From JBBRZF01 sp038236965 (GTDB lineage Bacteria > Acidobacteriota > Terriglobia > Terriglobales > Acidobacteriaceae): 6,112 nt of DNA. Each line of letters opens with the position of its first letter. The first letter of the stretch is position 1. Where the stretch lies: the NCBI GenBank assembly GCA_038236965.1, contig JBBRZF010000196.1, forward strand, positions 1 through 6,112, read 5' to 3'. Positions 1 through 6,112 of this stretch are shown here, one piece after another. A program made the translations under genes and the position numbers. The notes below the pieces were generated by a model. The model was not told where the DNA came from. It saw nothing but the letters and a program-made list of their open reading frames with translations, and did no database searches.

Positions 1-448
1 GCCCATCGCGGCTGTTCGCACTATGGCCGAGCAGACCAACCGCATTACCGCTCGCGAACAAATATTGGCCAAGCTGGCGGGACTCTTCGGCGGACTCGCG
101 CTGGTGTTGGCCGCAATAGGTATCTACGGATTGATGTCGTACCTCGTCGTCAGCCGCACCAAGGAGATCGGTATACGCATGGCCTTGGGCGCAAAGCGCA
201 GTCAGATACTGGGCTCGGTGCTGCGCCATAGTGTGACCCTTGCCGCACTCGGAGTGCTGGCCGGTGTCCCGCCGGCATTCGCCACATCGCGCGTAATGAA
301 GTCCGTACTCTTTGAGGTTGGGACCGTTGATTTCGCTTCGCTTCTCATCTCCGTATCCGTTCTCTGTGCAGTGGCCGTCTTCGCCGCGCTGGTGCCTGCC
401 CGCTCAGCGACGCGCGTCGATCCCATGATCGCGCTGAGATACGAGTAG
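1..448 (+). CDS. ABC transporter permease, MacB/FtsX type (ADOP-like), C-terminal fragment
   Basis: This is the C-terminal part of an integral inner-membrane permease; the reading frame is open to the left edge (first full codon at position 2), so the gene starts outside the window. The 148 visible residues match the last FtsX domain of MacB-like permeases: a hydrophobic helix at about residues 27-50, the cytoplasmic signature EIGIRMALGA at 55-64, a second helix at about 76-94, a third at about 112-131, and the closing PARSATRVDPMIALRYE at 132-148. The DPM.ALRYE ending is typical of the acidobacterial duplicated orphan permeases, which are large proteins with two FtsX halves. Family members work with a MacB-type ATPase in mechanotransmission or export, but the substrate cannot be inferred. 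No ATPase gene is visible. The internal ATG at 23 is only a methionine within the domain and is unlikely to be a start. Family call is firm; ADOP subtype is likely. Confidence 0.9.
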   Translation, partial: PIAAVRTMAEQTNRITAREQILAKLAGLFGGLALVLAAIGIYGLMSYLVVSRTKEIGIRMALGAKRSQILGSVLRHSVTLAALGVLAGVPPAFATSRVMKSVLFEVGTVDFASLLISVSVLCAVAVFAALVPARSATRVDPMIALRYE

Positions 449-477
449 CTCTGCTCGCACTGACTAGAGCTGCGCGT

Positions 478-514
478 AAATGCCCTCGCCAAAAACGAGA
501 GCATTTTCTTTTCT
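478..514 (+). terminator. Intrinsic terminator after the permease gene
   Basis: Bases 478-488 can pair with 496-506 as an 11-bp stem with one C-A mismatch, around a 7-base loop (CCAAAAA). A T-rich run (TTTTCTTTTCT, 504-514) follows. The hairpin begins 30 bases after the permease stop codon and ends about 70 bases before the next start, so it should separate the two transcripts. The mismatch makes it weaker than the hairpin near 2003. Confidence 0.7.
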
Positions 515-552
515 GCGGATTCAGCGCTAAACTTCGCAACGAAGATTCACCG

Positions 553-558
553 TATAGT
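553..558 (+). promoter_or_regulatory. Possible -10 element of the persulfide dioxygenase gene
   Basis: TATAGT lies 25 bases upstream of the ATG at 584 and downstream of the permease terminator, where a promoter for this gene would be expected. It matches the sigma-70 -10 consensus at five of six positions. No good -35 box is seen at 16-18 bases spacing; the nearest resemblance (TTCGCA, 533-538) is only 14 bases away. Tentative. Confidence 0.3.
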
Positions 559-571
559 TCCTTCCAACTCC

Positions 572-575
572 GGAG
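572..575 (+). promoter_or_regulatory. Ribosome binding site that decides the start of the dioxygenase gene
   Basis: GGAG at 572-575 sits 8 bases before the ATG at 584, a normal Shine-Dalgarno spacing. The alternative in-frame GTG at 575 overlaps this GGAG and has no Shine-Dalgarno sequence of its own at a usable distance. The site therefore supports translation from 584. Confidence 0.7.
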
Positions 576-583
576 TGGCAAGA

Positions 584-1984
584 ATGATCTTTGAACAGTT
601 CTACCTGGGCTGCCTCGCCCACGCTTCCTACCTGATCGGCTCCGAGGGTGAAGCCGTCATCGTCGATCCGCAGCGCGACGTGGACATCTATATCGATGCT
701 GCTCGCGAGCACGGACTGCGCATCACTCACATCCTAGAAACTCATCTCCACGCCGATTTTGTCTCCGGACACATGGAACTGGCAAAACGCACGGGCGCGG
801 ACATCTACCTCGGCGCCGGTTCGGGCGCAAAGTTTCCACACGTCGAGGCCAACGAAGGCGACCAGATTTCAGCAGGGAAGTGCCGCCTCAAAATTCTTTC
901 CACGCCGGGACACACCGGCGAGAGCATCTGCGTGGTCGTGACCGATACCGAACGCAGTGAACAGCCTTACGCGGTGCTGACCGGCGACACCATGTTCATC
1001 GGTGAAGTGGGTCGCCCCGACCTTTCGGAAACTCATACGCCCGCAGAACTCGCGGCCTTGCTCTATGACAGTCTCTACGACAAGCTGCTCAAATTGCCGG
1101 ACGACGTTCTGGTTTATCCGGCGCATGGTGCCGGCTCCATGTGCGGACGCAACATCAGCTCCGAGCGTTTTTCCACCATGGGAAAGCAGCGCAAGGAGAA
1201 CTACGCGTTGCAGGCGAAATCGTGCGAAGAATTCGTTGCCATGGTCACGGCCGAGCTTCCCGCACGCCCGGCATACTTTTTGCGCGACGTAGAGATGAAT
1301 CGCTCGGGCGCAGCGACTCTCTCGGAGCTGCAACCCATCCCCGCGCTGAGTTCCGATGAGGTTGCCGCTCTACAATCCGCTGGCGCGTTAGTGCTGGATA
1401 CGCGTTCTGCGGGCGAGTTCGGAGCCAGCCATGTTCCCTCCGCTTTAAACATCGGCTTGGGAGGCCAGTTTGCATCGTGGGCCGGAAGCATCATCGGCCT
1501 CGACAAGGACATCATTCTGGTCTGCGCGGATGACGAGAATGCCAGCGAAGCCCGCATGAGGCTGGCTCGCGTCGGCATCGAGCGCACCGTCGGATTCCTG
1601 CAAGGCGGAATGGAGGCGTGGAGCGCAGCCGGAAAGAAAGTCGGGCGGACTCCGCAACTTACTCCGGTCGAACTGAGCAAGGAGATGCAGCGCGGTGGAG
1701 CGCTCATCATCCTCGATGTACGTAATCCCGGCGAATGGCGCGATGGACACATCGATGGCGCTCAGCATCATGCCTTGAATAGCCTTGAACATTCGTTGAC
1801 CGAACTTGATCCAGAGGGCAACTACGCGGTCCATTGCAAAGGTGGATATCGCAGTTCCATCGCATGCAGCATCCTGCAAGCGCGCGGCTTCCGCAGCGTG
1901 GTCAATCTCGCCGGAGGATTCGACGCCTGGCTAGCCGCCGGTTTTCCCAAGACGGAAGAGACGCAGACGGTCGCCGCCCACTGA
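584..1984 (+). CDS. Persulfide dioxygenase (ETHE1-type MBL fold) fused to two rhodanese domains, CstB-like
   Basis: Predicted cytoplasmic non-heme iron enzyme that oxidises low-molecular-weight persulfides with O2 and moves sulfane sulfur through a rhodanese domain, in sulfide detoxification. From the ATG at 584 it has 466 residues. Residues 1 to about 235 are the metallo-beta-lactamase fold: THLHAD at 53-58 (H54, H56, D58) with H63, PGHTGE from 108 (H110), TGD at 133-135 (D135), and YPAHG at 178-182 (H181). H54, H110 and D135 match the 2-His-1-Asp iron site of ETHE1; the 56-residue H54-H110 spacing equals that of H79-H135 in human ETHE1. C187 may correspond to the conserved Cys in the MBL domain of CstB. 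A first rhodanese domain (about 254-350) lacks the usual CxxGxR loop and has CADDEN at 314-319. The second (about 360-458) keeps DVRNPGEW at 378-385 and the active loop CKGGYR at 418-423. Two rhodanese domains point to CstB rather than single-rhodanese fusions. No CstR-like regulator or quinone reductase is adjacent. Confidence 0.93.
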   Translation: MIFEQFYLGCLAHASYLIGSEGEAVIVDPQRDVDIYIDAAREHGLRITHILETHLHADFVSGHMELAKRTGADIYLGAGSGAKFPHVEANEGDQISAGKCRLKILSTPGHTGESICVVVTDTERSEQPYAVLTGDTMFIGEVGRPDLSETHTPAELAALLYDSLYDKLLKLPDDVLVYPAHGAGSMCGRNISSERFSTMGKQRKENYALQAKSCEEFVAMVTAELPARPAYFLRDVEMNRSGAATLSELQPIPALSSDEVAALQSAGALVLDTRSAGEFGASHVPSALNIGLGGQFASWAGSIIGLDKDIILVCADDENASEARMRLARVGIERTVGFLQGGMEAWSAAGKKVGRTPQLTPVELSKEMQRGGALIILDVRNPGEWRDGHIDGAQHHALNSLEHSLTELDPEGNYAVHCKGGYRSSIACSILQARGFRSVVNLAGGFDAWLAAGFPKTEETQTVAAH

Positions 1985-2002
1985 ACCTGTTCGCATAAAT
2001 AG

Positions 2003-2032
2003 AAAAGGCGTCCTCATCGGGACGCCTTTTTT
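2003..2032. terminator. Bidirectional intrinsic terminator between convergent genes
   Basis: A perfect 11-bp stem (2003-2013 with 2020-2030, AAAAGGCGTCC / GGACGCCTTTT) with a 6-base loop, followed by more T, giving six T in a row at 2027-2032. On the minus strand the AAAA of the left arm reads as a T tract after the same stem. It lies 18 bases after the dioxygenase stop (1984) and 9 bases after the propeller-gene stop (2042), so it can end both transcripts. Confidence 0.88.
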
Positions 2033-2041
2033 AGCGCCAAA

Positions 2042-5000
2042 TCATTTGTGAATGACGAATGTCACGCAGCCTTCTCCATCTAGCGCAGCACTTGGCAATG
2101 CCGCCAGATTGTACTTCTGCAGCAACTGGTTCACCTGCGGGATGGCGTTCGCATTGATCTCGCGCCACTGCGTGATGCGCTTGCCGAGTTGGTCGCAGGA
2201 CATCTCCACGGCCTGTTGCAACTGTTGCGGCGGACGCGCATCTCCACCCGAGAGCATGGAAACCAGCCTCGCCATCTCGCGATTGATCGGCCCCATTCCC
2301 AATTCATCGGGCGAACCCGCGCTGACGGCAGTCACCTGCTTGTCGAGCGCTTGCATTGCATCCACCGCGTCTTTCGCTTGGATATTGGGACTGAGCGTCT
2401 TGACGCGGTCGGCAATCGCAGTGTGCAATTGCGCCAATTGCAGGAAGCCGTCGTAGGTTGCCGACATCGCGCCGCTGATTTCACGCAAGGTCGTATGTTG
2501 CGCCACGAGGTCAGCTTGCGGAACCTTAACGCGCGGGTCGGGAACGATGGTCAGCGGCTGTCTGTAGCTCTGCCCGTTCACGGTCAACACTACAAAATAC
2601 TTCCCCGGCACGGCCATCGGTCCCAGCGGTTGCTCGCGTGGAGTGTCGCCCGGAATAGCGTGCTCGGCCAAGGTGTACTCCACGTAATCGAGCAGATTGC
2701 CGTAATATCCGTAGCGCAAGGTCCTCGGCGCAGGGAAGCGCAGGTCCCATGCGAAGCGATTGTGCCCTGCGTCTTTTGTCAGGGCCGTCGGCGGCGCAAA
2801 CCAGTAATCGGGAACATTCGGCGGAGCGTCTTCGTGCTTCGCCGCCACGCTGCTGAATTCCTGAATCATCTGGTTGTCCTGCCAGATGGCGAGCTTCACT
2901 TCGCCCTCCGGAGCCGACTTCAGATAGTAGTCGATGATCGCGCCCTCTGGAGGATTTGCACCCGCCGGCGTTTCCGCCTGCAAGGGCGTGTCCTGGTTCT
3001 CATCCCAATGCGCGCGAATCGCGTCCTGCGGCTTGAAGAGCGCGGCCTCCGCCTGCGTAAACTTCGCATCGAGTTGGCGAAGCGTAGTGATGTCGTCGAG
3101 TATCCACAGCGCGCGTCCGTAAGTGGCTGCGACAAGGTCGTTGCCGTGAATCTCGAAATCACGCACCGACGTCACCGGCAGGTTCAGTTGCAAAGATTGC
3201 CAGTGGTCACCTTCGTCGAACGAAACGTACGAGGCGTTCTCCGTGCCTGCAAACAGCAATCCTTTACGCACAGGATCTTCGCGAACGATGCGGGCGATGA
3301 CGTCGTCCGGCATTCCGGACGTGATGGCCTGCCAGCTCTGGCCGTAATCGCGCGTCCGGAAAATGTAAGGATGCGAATCCTGGTTCACGTTGATGATGAC
3401 GAAAGCCTCTGTTGCGTCGTGGCGTGAAGCCTCGATAGCGTTCACCATCGCCCGCTCGGGAAGTCCCGTCGGAGTGACGTTCTGCCATGTGCTGCCATCG
3501 CGGGAAACCTGTACCAGCCCATTGCTGGTGCCGGCCCACATCACCCCTTCTTTCGCAGCAGAGAGCGCCAGCGACGTGATGTTCGCGCCCGGCTGCCGTC
3601 CCGGTTCTGGAGGCGGCGGCGTGGCATTCGGTTTCACCGTCAGGTCGCCGCTGACTTCCTGCCAGGAATTTCCGCCATCCTTGGTACGCAGAACATACTG
3701 CGCGCCAATGTAGAGGGTATGCGCATCCTGCGGCGAAAAGACGACAGGTGCCATGTTCGCCGTGCGGTACTTCGCTGTTCGGGCAAAGATGTGCGTCGTC
3801 TGCCCCGTACTTTTGTTGTAGCGCAATACGCTTCCGTACCAACCGCCTGTGTAAACCACATCCGGATTCGCCGGGTCGGGCGCGATGAACGCAAATTCGA
3901 AGCCGCCCGTAGGTGCCCAGTCGCGATACGTGATGAGCCCGTAATCCGTTCGACTGGCAACCGCCGCCGTGCCGCTATCCTGCTGCGCACCGTAAACGTA
4001 GTAAGGGAAATTGCTGTCCGTGCTCACGTGGTAGAACTGCCCGGTCGGCTGGTTATACCAGCTACTGAAAGTCTCTCCGCCATTCATGCTGACGATGGCG
4101 CCCTGGTCCACTCCCAGGATCATGTTGCGCGAATTCAGCGGATCCATCCACATCACCTGGATATCGTCGCCGCTCGGTGCCCCGTAGAATCCGGTGAACG
4201 TCTTGCCGCCGTCCTTTGAGCCGTACATCGCCGTCTGCGCCACGTAAACTTTATTCGCATTCATCGGATCCACATAGACGTGGCAGATATATCCATTGCC
4301 CACCACGCGCGGGTCGGTGGTGGAGTGCGTGAAGTTCGCCCCGCCATCGTCGGAACGGAACAAGCCCTGCGTCGCGATAACGTAAACGGTATTGCCGTGC
4401 GTGTTGGGCGCAACGGCCACGCCTGTGCGTCCCATGGCCTCGTTAGGCAGACCCTTGCCGTCCACGACATTCCATGTTTCTCCGCCATCGCTGGAACGCA
4501 GCAGAGTCGCATTCTGTTCCTTGGAAGGTTGCGCGCGTCCCGCTCCCCCTTGCCCGAGCGGCGGATTCTTCAAGGCCGTCGCGTAAACCACCTTGGGAGT
4601 ATTGATATCGAAGCTCATGTCGCGAATGGCGGTCTCGTTATCGCGGAACCATACCTTCTTCCAAATTTTCCCGCCGTCCGTGGTGCGATAGATGCCGCGC
4701 TCCGTGGCCGATGTCCGGTCGCCCGCAACGCCGACCAGCACCGTGTTGCAGTTCTTGGGATCGACCAGCAGGGAGGTGATGACGTGCGATTCCTTCAACC
4801 CGATGTTCGTCCATGTCTCGCCCGCGTCGGTGGATCTATACACGCCGTCGCCGCGATTCTGCTCGCCTGTTCCCACGTACACGGTCTTTGCATCGCAGGG
4901 CGAGACCGCCACCGCTCCGATAGAGGAGACGCGCTGCTTATCGAAAACTGGAACCCATGAATTGCCTGCGTCGATGGTCTTCCACAGTCCGCCCGCCGGA

Positions 5001-5191
5001 GTTCCCGCATAGTAGGTGCTGCCCGATCCCGCAACGCCGCTCACCGAAGTGATGCGTCCGCCGCGAAACGGCCCGATCAGTCGCCACTTCATTGCGCTGT
5101 AGAGATTGGGGTCAACATGTGCGTTGGCGGAAACTACGAGTCCTGCAAGAAGCCAGAAGAGCGCGATAAGGGCGCGACGCTGCGTTGTCAT
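2042..5191 (-). CDS. Secreted BNR/Asp-box beta-propeller protein, VPS10/sortilin-like
   Basis: A 1049-residue exported protein of the sortilin/VPS10-like 'glycosyl hydrolase, BNR repeat' family. The start is ATG at 5191 with AGGGG 9 bases upstream. A signal peptide is clear: TTQRR, a hydrophobic core at about 7-20, then SANA with likely cleavage after residue 24; there is no lipobox. Residues about 36-700 form propeller blades with eleven Asp-box motifs (S/T-x-D-x-G-x-x-W/F) at about 72, 120, 170, 233, 280, 325, 368, 503, 563, 613 and 657. The 127 residues between boxes seven and eight have none, but hold the family-typical YGAQQDSG (399-406). A Pro-rich loop is at 524-535. Residues about 750-885 look like a beta module ending in GPMAVPGKYFVVLTV (857-871); about 890-1030 are mostly helical. 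Asp-boxes are structural turns, not catalytic sites, so no hydrolase activity can be claimed. Substrate or partner is unknown. It is convergent with the dioxygenase gene and 97 bases downstream of the FGE-like gene. Family firm, function unknown. Confidence 0.92.
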   Translation of the reverse strand: MTTQRRALIALFWLLAGLVVSANAHVDPNLYSAMKWRLIGPFRGGRITSVSGVAGSGSTYYAGTPAGGLWKTIDAGNSWVPVFDKQRVSSIGAVAVSPCDAKTVYVGTGEQNRGDGVYRSTDAGETWTNIGLKESHVITSLLVDPKNCNTVLVGVAGDRTSATERGIYRTTDGGKIWKKVWFRDNETAIRDMSFDINTPKVVYATALKNPPLGQGGAGRAQPSKEQNATLLRSSDGGETWNVVDGKGLPNEAMGRTGVAVAPNTHGNTVYVIATQGLFRSDDGGANFTHSTTDPRVVGNGYICHVYVDPMNANKVYVAQTAMYGSKDGGKTFTGFYGAPSGDDIQVMWMDPLNSRNMILGVDQGAIVSMNGGETFSSWYNQPTGQFYHVSTDSNFPYYVYGAQQDSGTAAVASRTDYGLITYRDWAPTGGFEFAFIAPDPANPDVVYTGGWYGSVLRYNKSTGQTTHIFARTAKYRTANMAPVVFSPQDAHTLYIGAQYVLRTKDGGNSWQEVSGDLTVKPNATPPPPEPGRQPGANITSLALSAAKEGVMWAGTSNGLVQVSRDGSTWQNVTPTGLPERAMVNAIEASRHDATEAFVIINVNQDSHPYIFRTRDYGQSWQAITSGMPDDVIARIVREDPVRKGLLFAGTENASYVSFDEGDHWQSLQLNLPVTSVRDFEIHGNDLVAATYGRALWILDDITTLRQLDAKFTQAEAALFKPQDAIRAHWDENQDTPLQAETPAGANPPEGAIIDYYLKSAPEGEVKLAIWQDNQMIQEFSSVAAKHEDAPPNVPDYWFAPPTALTKDAGHNRFAWDLRFPAPRTLRYGYYGNLLDYVEYTLAEHAIPGDTPREQPLGPMAVPGKYFVVLTVNGQSYRQPLTIVPDPRVKVPQADLVAQHTTLREISGAMSATYDGFLQLAQLHTAIADRVKTLSPNIQAKDAVDAMQALDKQVTAVSAGSPDELGMGPINREMARLVSMLSGGDARPPQQLQQAVEMSCDQLGKRITQWREINANAIPQVNQLLQKYNLAALPSAALDGEGCVTFVIHK

Positions 5192-5220
5192 GATTGGGAA
5201 CCCCTAGATGTGAGGCAGAG

Positions 5221-5251
5221 TTTATCACTCCCGACGGTTCACTCGCATCAA
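5221..5251 (-). promoter_or_regulatory. Weak candidate promoter for the propeller-protein gene
   Basis: Read on the minus strand, TTGATG (5251-5246) and GATAAA (5226-5221) each match the sigma-70 boxes at four of six positions, separated by 19 bases, slightly longer than optimal. Transcription would begin about 20 bases before the ATG at 5191. It lies in the 97-base gap after the FGE-like gene, where I see no terminator hairpin, so read-through from that gene is equally possible. Confidence 0.3.
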
Positions 5252-5288
5252 GACATTCATGACTCTCGATGGATGGAAAGCTGTTGTT

Positions 5289-6089
5289 CTAAATGTCCGC
5301 TTGTGGGCACTCGCGCGCTACGCGGAAGCCGTAGTCGGCATAACGAAATTCCGGCGGAATGCTGGAGCGCGTCGCGCATCGCGACATCTTGATGTGGTGT
5401 CGCCAGGAACCTCCGCGAGAGGCGCGCCTCGTGCCCGTCTCCGGCCCTCGCGGATTCCCCTCAGGCGACAGCGCGTAATACTCCGCGTCGAACCAGTCTA
5501 CACACCACTCGTGAACGTTTTCGCACATCTCGAAAAGTCCGAACGAATTCGGCGGTGACAGGCGCACGCGTTCGGGTCCGTTCTTCCAGCGTTCCGGGTA
5601 CCCCGCTCGCATATGCGGAGCCTCATCGCCCCACGGATATAACGCGCTCTCCATGCTTCCACGCGCTGCGCGCTCCCACGCGGCCTCGGTCGGCAGCCGA
5701 TAGCGTCCGCCAATCTCTTGCGACAACCATTCGCAGTAAGCGACCGCCTCGAACCAGCTCACCGCGACCACCGGTTGCTCGGGCGCGCAGAACTCCGCAT
5801 AGTTCCATTGCGGAGGCGGAGCCGCTCCGGTCGCATCAACAAAACGCGCATACTCCACGTTTGTCACCTGCGTCTCTCCCAACGCGAAATCGTCAACCCA
5901 CACGCGGTGTACAGGCTTCTCCACATCCTGTCCCGCATCCGAACCCATCCAGAACCATCCTGCCGGAATTTGCACCATCGCGGGAGCGAGAGGTCGCACT
6001 TGCGGATTCGCGTTTACGGGGTCGGCCATGCGTCCCAACGTTAGCACGGAGATGTGTGACAAGGGCGGGTGTTGTATCCTCATCTTCAT
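5289..6089 (-). CDS. Formylglycine-generating-enzyme-like (SUMF1/FGE-sulfatase domain) protein without the FGE cysteine pair
   Basis: A 266-residue, probably cytoplasmic protein made almost wholly of one FGE-sulfatase (SUMF1/EgtB/PvdO) domain. Visible motifs in order: IPAGWFWMGS (41-50), QVTNVEYARF (74-83), PVVAVSWFEAVAYCEWL (106-122), YRLPTEAAWERAARG (130-144), YPWGD (151-155), NSFGLFEMCENVHEWCVDWF (181-200), RGGSWRHH (225-232) and YGFRVAR (253-259). True FGE has two copper-binding cysteines in a GGSFLCHxSYC-type loop. Here the loop after GGSW is shorter, starts RHH and has only C238, so sulfatase activation is unlikely. It also lacks the DinB-like iron-binding domain of EgtB, and no sulfatase is nearby. 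Its reaction is therefore unknown. The start is uncertain: ATG at 6089 and ATG at 6083 have only a weak GGA upstream, while ATG at 6029 (246 residues, starting MADPVNANPQ) leaves a leader length more usual for the family. No signal peptide is evident. Confidence 0.87.
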   Translation of the reverse strand: MKMRIQHPPLSHISVLTLGRMADPVNANPQVRPLAPAMVQIPAGWFWMGSDAGQDVEKPVHRVWVDDFALGETQVTNVEYARFVDATGAAPPPQWNYAEFCAPEQPVVAVSWFEAVAYCEWLSQEIGGRYRLPTEAAWERAARGSMESALYPWGDEAPHMRAGYPERWKNGPERVRLSPPNSFGLFEMCENVHEWCVDWFDAEYYALSPEGNPRGPETGTRRASRGGSWRHHIKMSRCATRSSIPPEFRYADYGFRVARECPQADI

Positions 6090-6112
6090 TCCGCTGGAGG
6101 ATGAACATCCAA
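6090..6112 (+). other. Right-edge sequence with GGAGG and ATG, possible start of a divergent gene
   Basis: A good Shine-Dalgarno core (GGAGG, 6096-6100) is directly followed by ATG at 6101, with zero spacing, which is poor for initiation. Only four codons fit before the window ends. A divergent plus-strand gene may begin here, but the visible bases cannot confirm it. Confidence 0.2.

Noticed and set aside
23..448. A small independent gene starting at ATG 23
   Set aside because: The frame stays open upstream to the window edge, and the visible protein is clearly the C-terminal third of a permease domain, so 23 is an internal methionine.
1201..1752. A 183-codon minus-strand frame inside the persulfide dioxygenase gene
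   Set aside because: It is Ser/Ala/Arg-rich and motif-free, and the opposite strand encodes recognisable rhodanese domains.
2189..3427. A 412-codon open frame on the plus strand opposite the propeller gene
   Set aside because: It is rich in Arg, His and Val, has no recognisable motif, and lies wholly antisense to a gene with a signal peptide and Asp-box motifs. It is a shadow frame produced by high G+C codon usage.
4280..4960. A 226-codon open frame on the plus strand in the same gene
   Set aside because: Also antisense to conserved propeller blades and without any domain signature. The same shadow effect explains it.
2042..5191. Sialidase or other glycoside hydrolase activity for the BNR-repeat protein
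   Set aside because: Asp-boxes are structural and shared by many propellers. I do not see a sialidase-type FRIP motif or an identifiable catalytic set.
5289..6089. A functional link between the FGE-like protein and a sulfatase, or with the persulfide enzyme as one sulfur pathway
   Set aside because: No sulfatase is in the window, the FGE cysteine pair is missing, and the two genes are on opposite strands separated by a terminator and a 3-kb gene.

Overview
The window looks like an ordinary stretch of an Acidobacteriota chromosome. The G+C content is moderately high, near 60% by eye. The phylum is inferred from two things. The left edge carries the C-terminal end of a large MacB/FtsX-type permease, of the kind Acidobacteria hold in many orphan copies. 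A very long secreted BNR/VPS10-type propeller protein, a family that is expanded in Acidobacteria, lies further right. I see no rRNA, tRNA, CRISPR array, insertion sequence, integrase or phage gene. Coding density is high.

Layout from left to right: (1) positions 1-448, plus strand, the last 148 codons of an ABC-transporter permease, ended by an intrinsic terminator. (2) Positions 584-1984, plus strand, a complete three-domain enzyme: an ETHE1-type persulfide dioxygenase (metallo-beta-lactamase fold) followed by two rhodanese domains, the architecture of CstB. (3) A strong bidirectional hairpin terminator near 2003-2032, between convergent genes. (4) Positions 2042-5191, minus strand, a 1049-residue secreted beta-propeller protein with eleven visible Asp-box motifs and a C-terminal beta plus helical module. 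(5) Positions 5289-6089, minus strand, a formylglycine-generating-enzyme-like (SUMF1/FGE-sulfatase domain) protein that lacks the catalytic cysteine pair of true FGE. The right edge may touch a divergent gene, but too little of it is present to call.

The genes do not form an obvious joint pathway. The persulfide dioxygenase/sulfurtransferase is a one-gene sulfide and persulfide detoxification unit with its own ribosome binding site, bounded by a terminator on each side. The propeller protein and the FGE-like protein are in tandem but separated by 97 bases, so they could be one transcript or two. No convincing undescribed system is visible. The points most worth a second look are the altered active-site loop of the FGE-like protein and the degenerate first rhodanese domain of the fusion enzyme.
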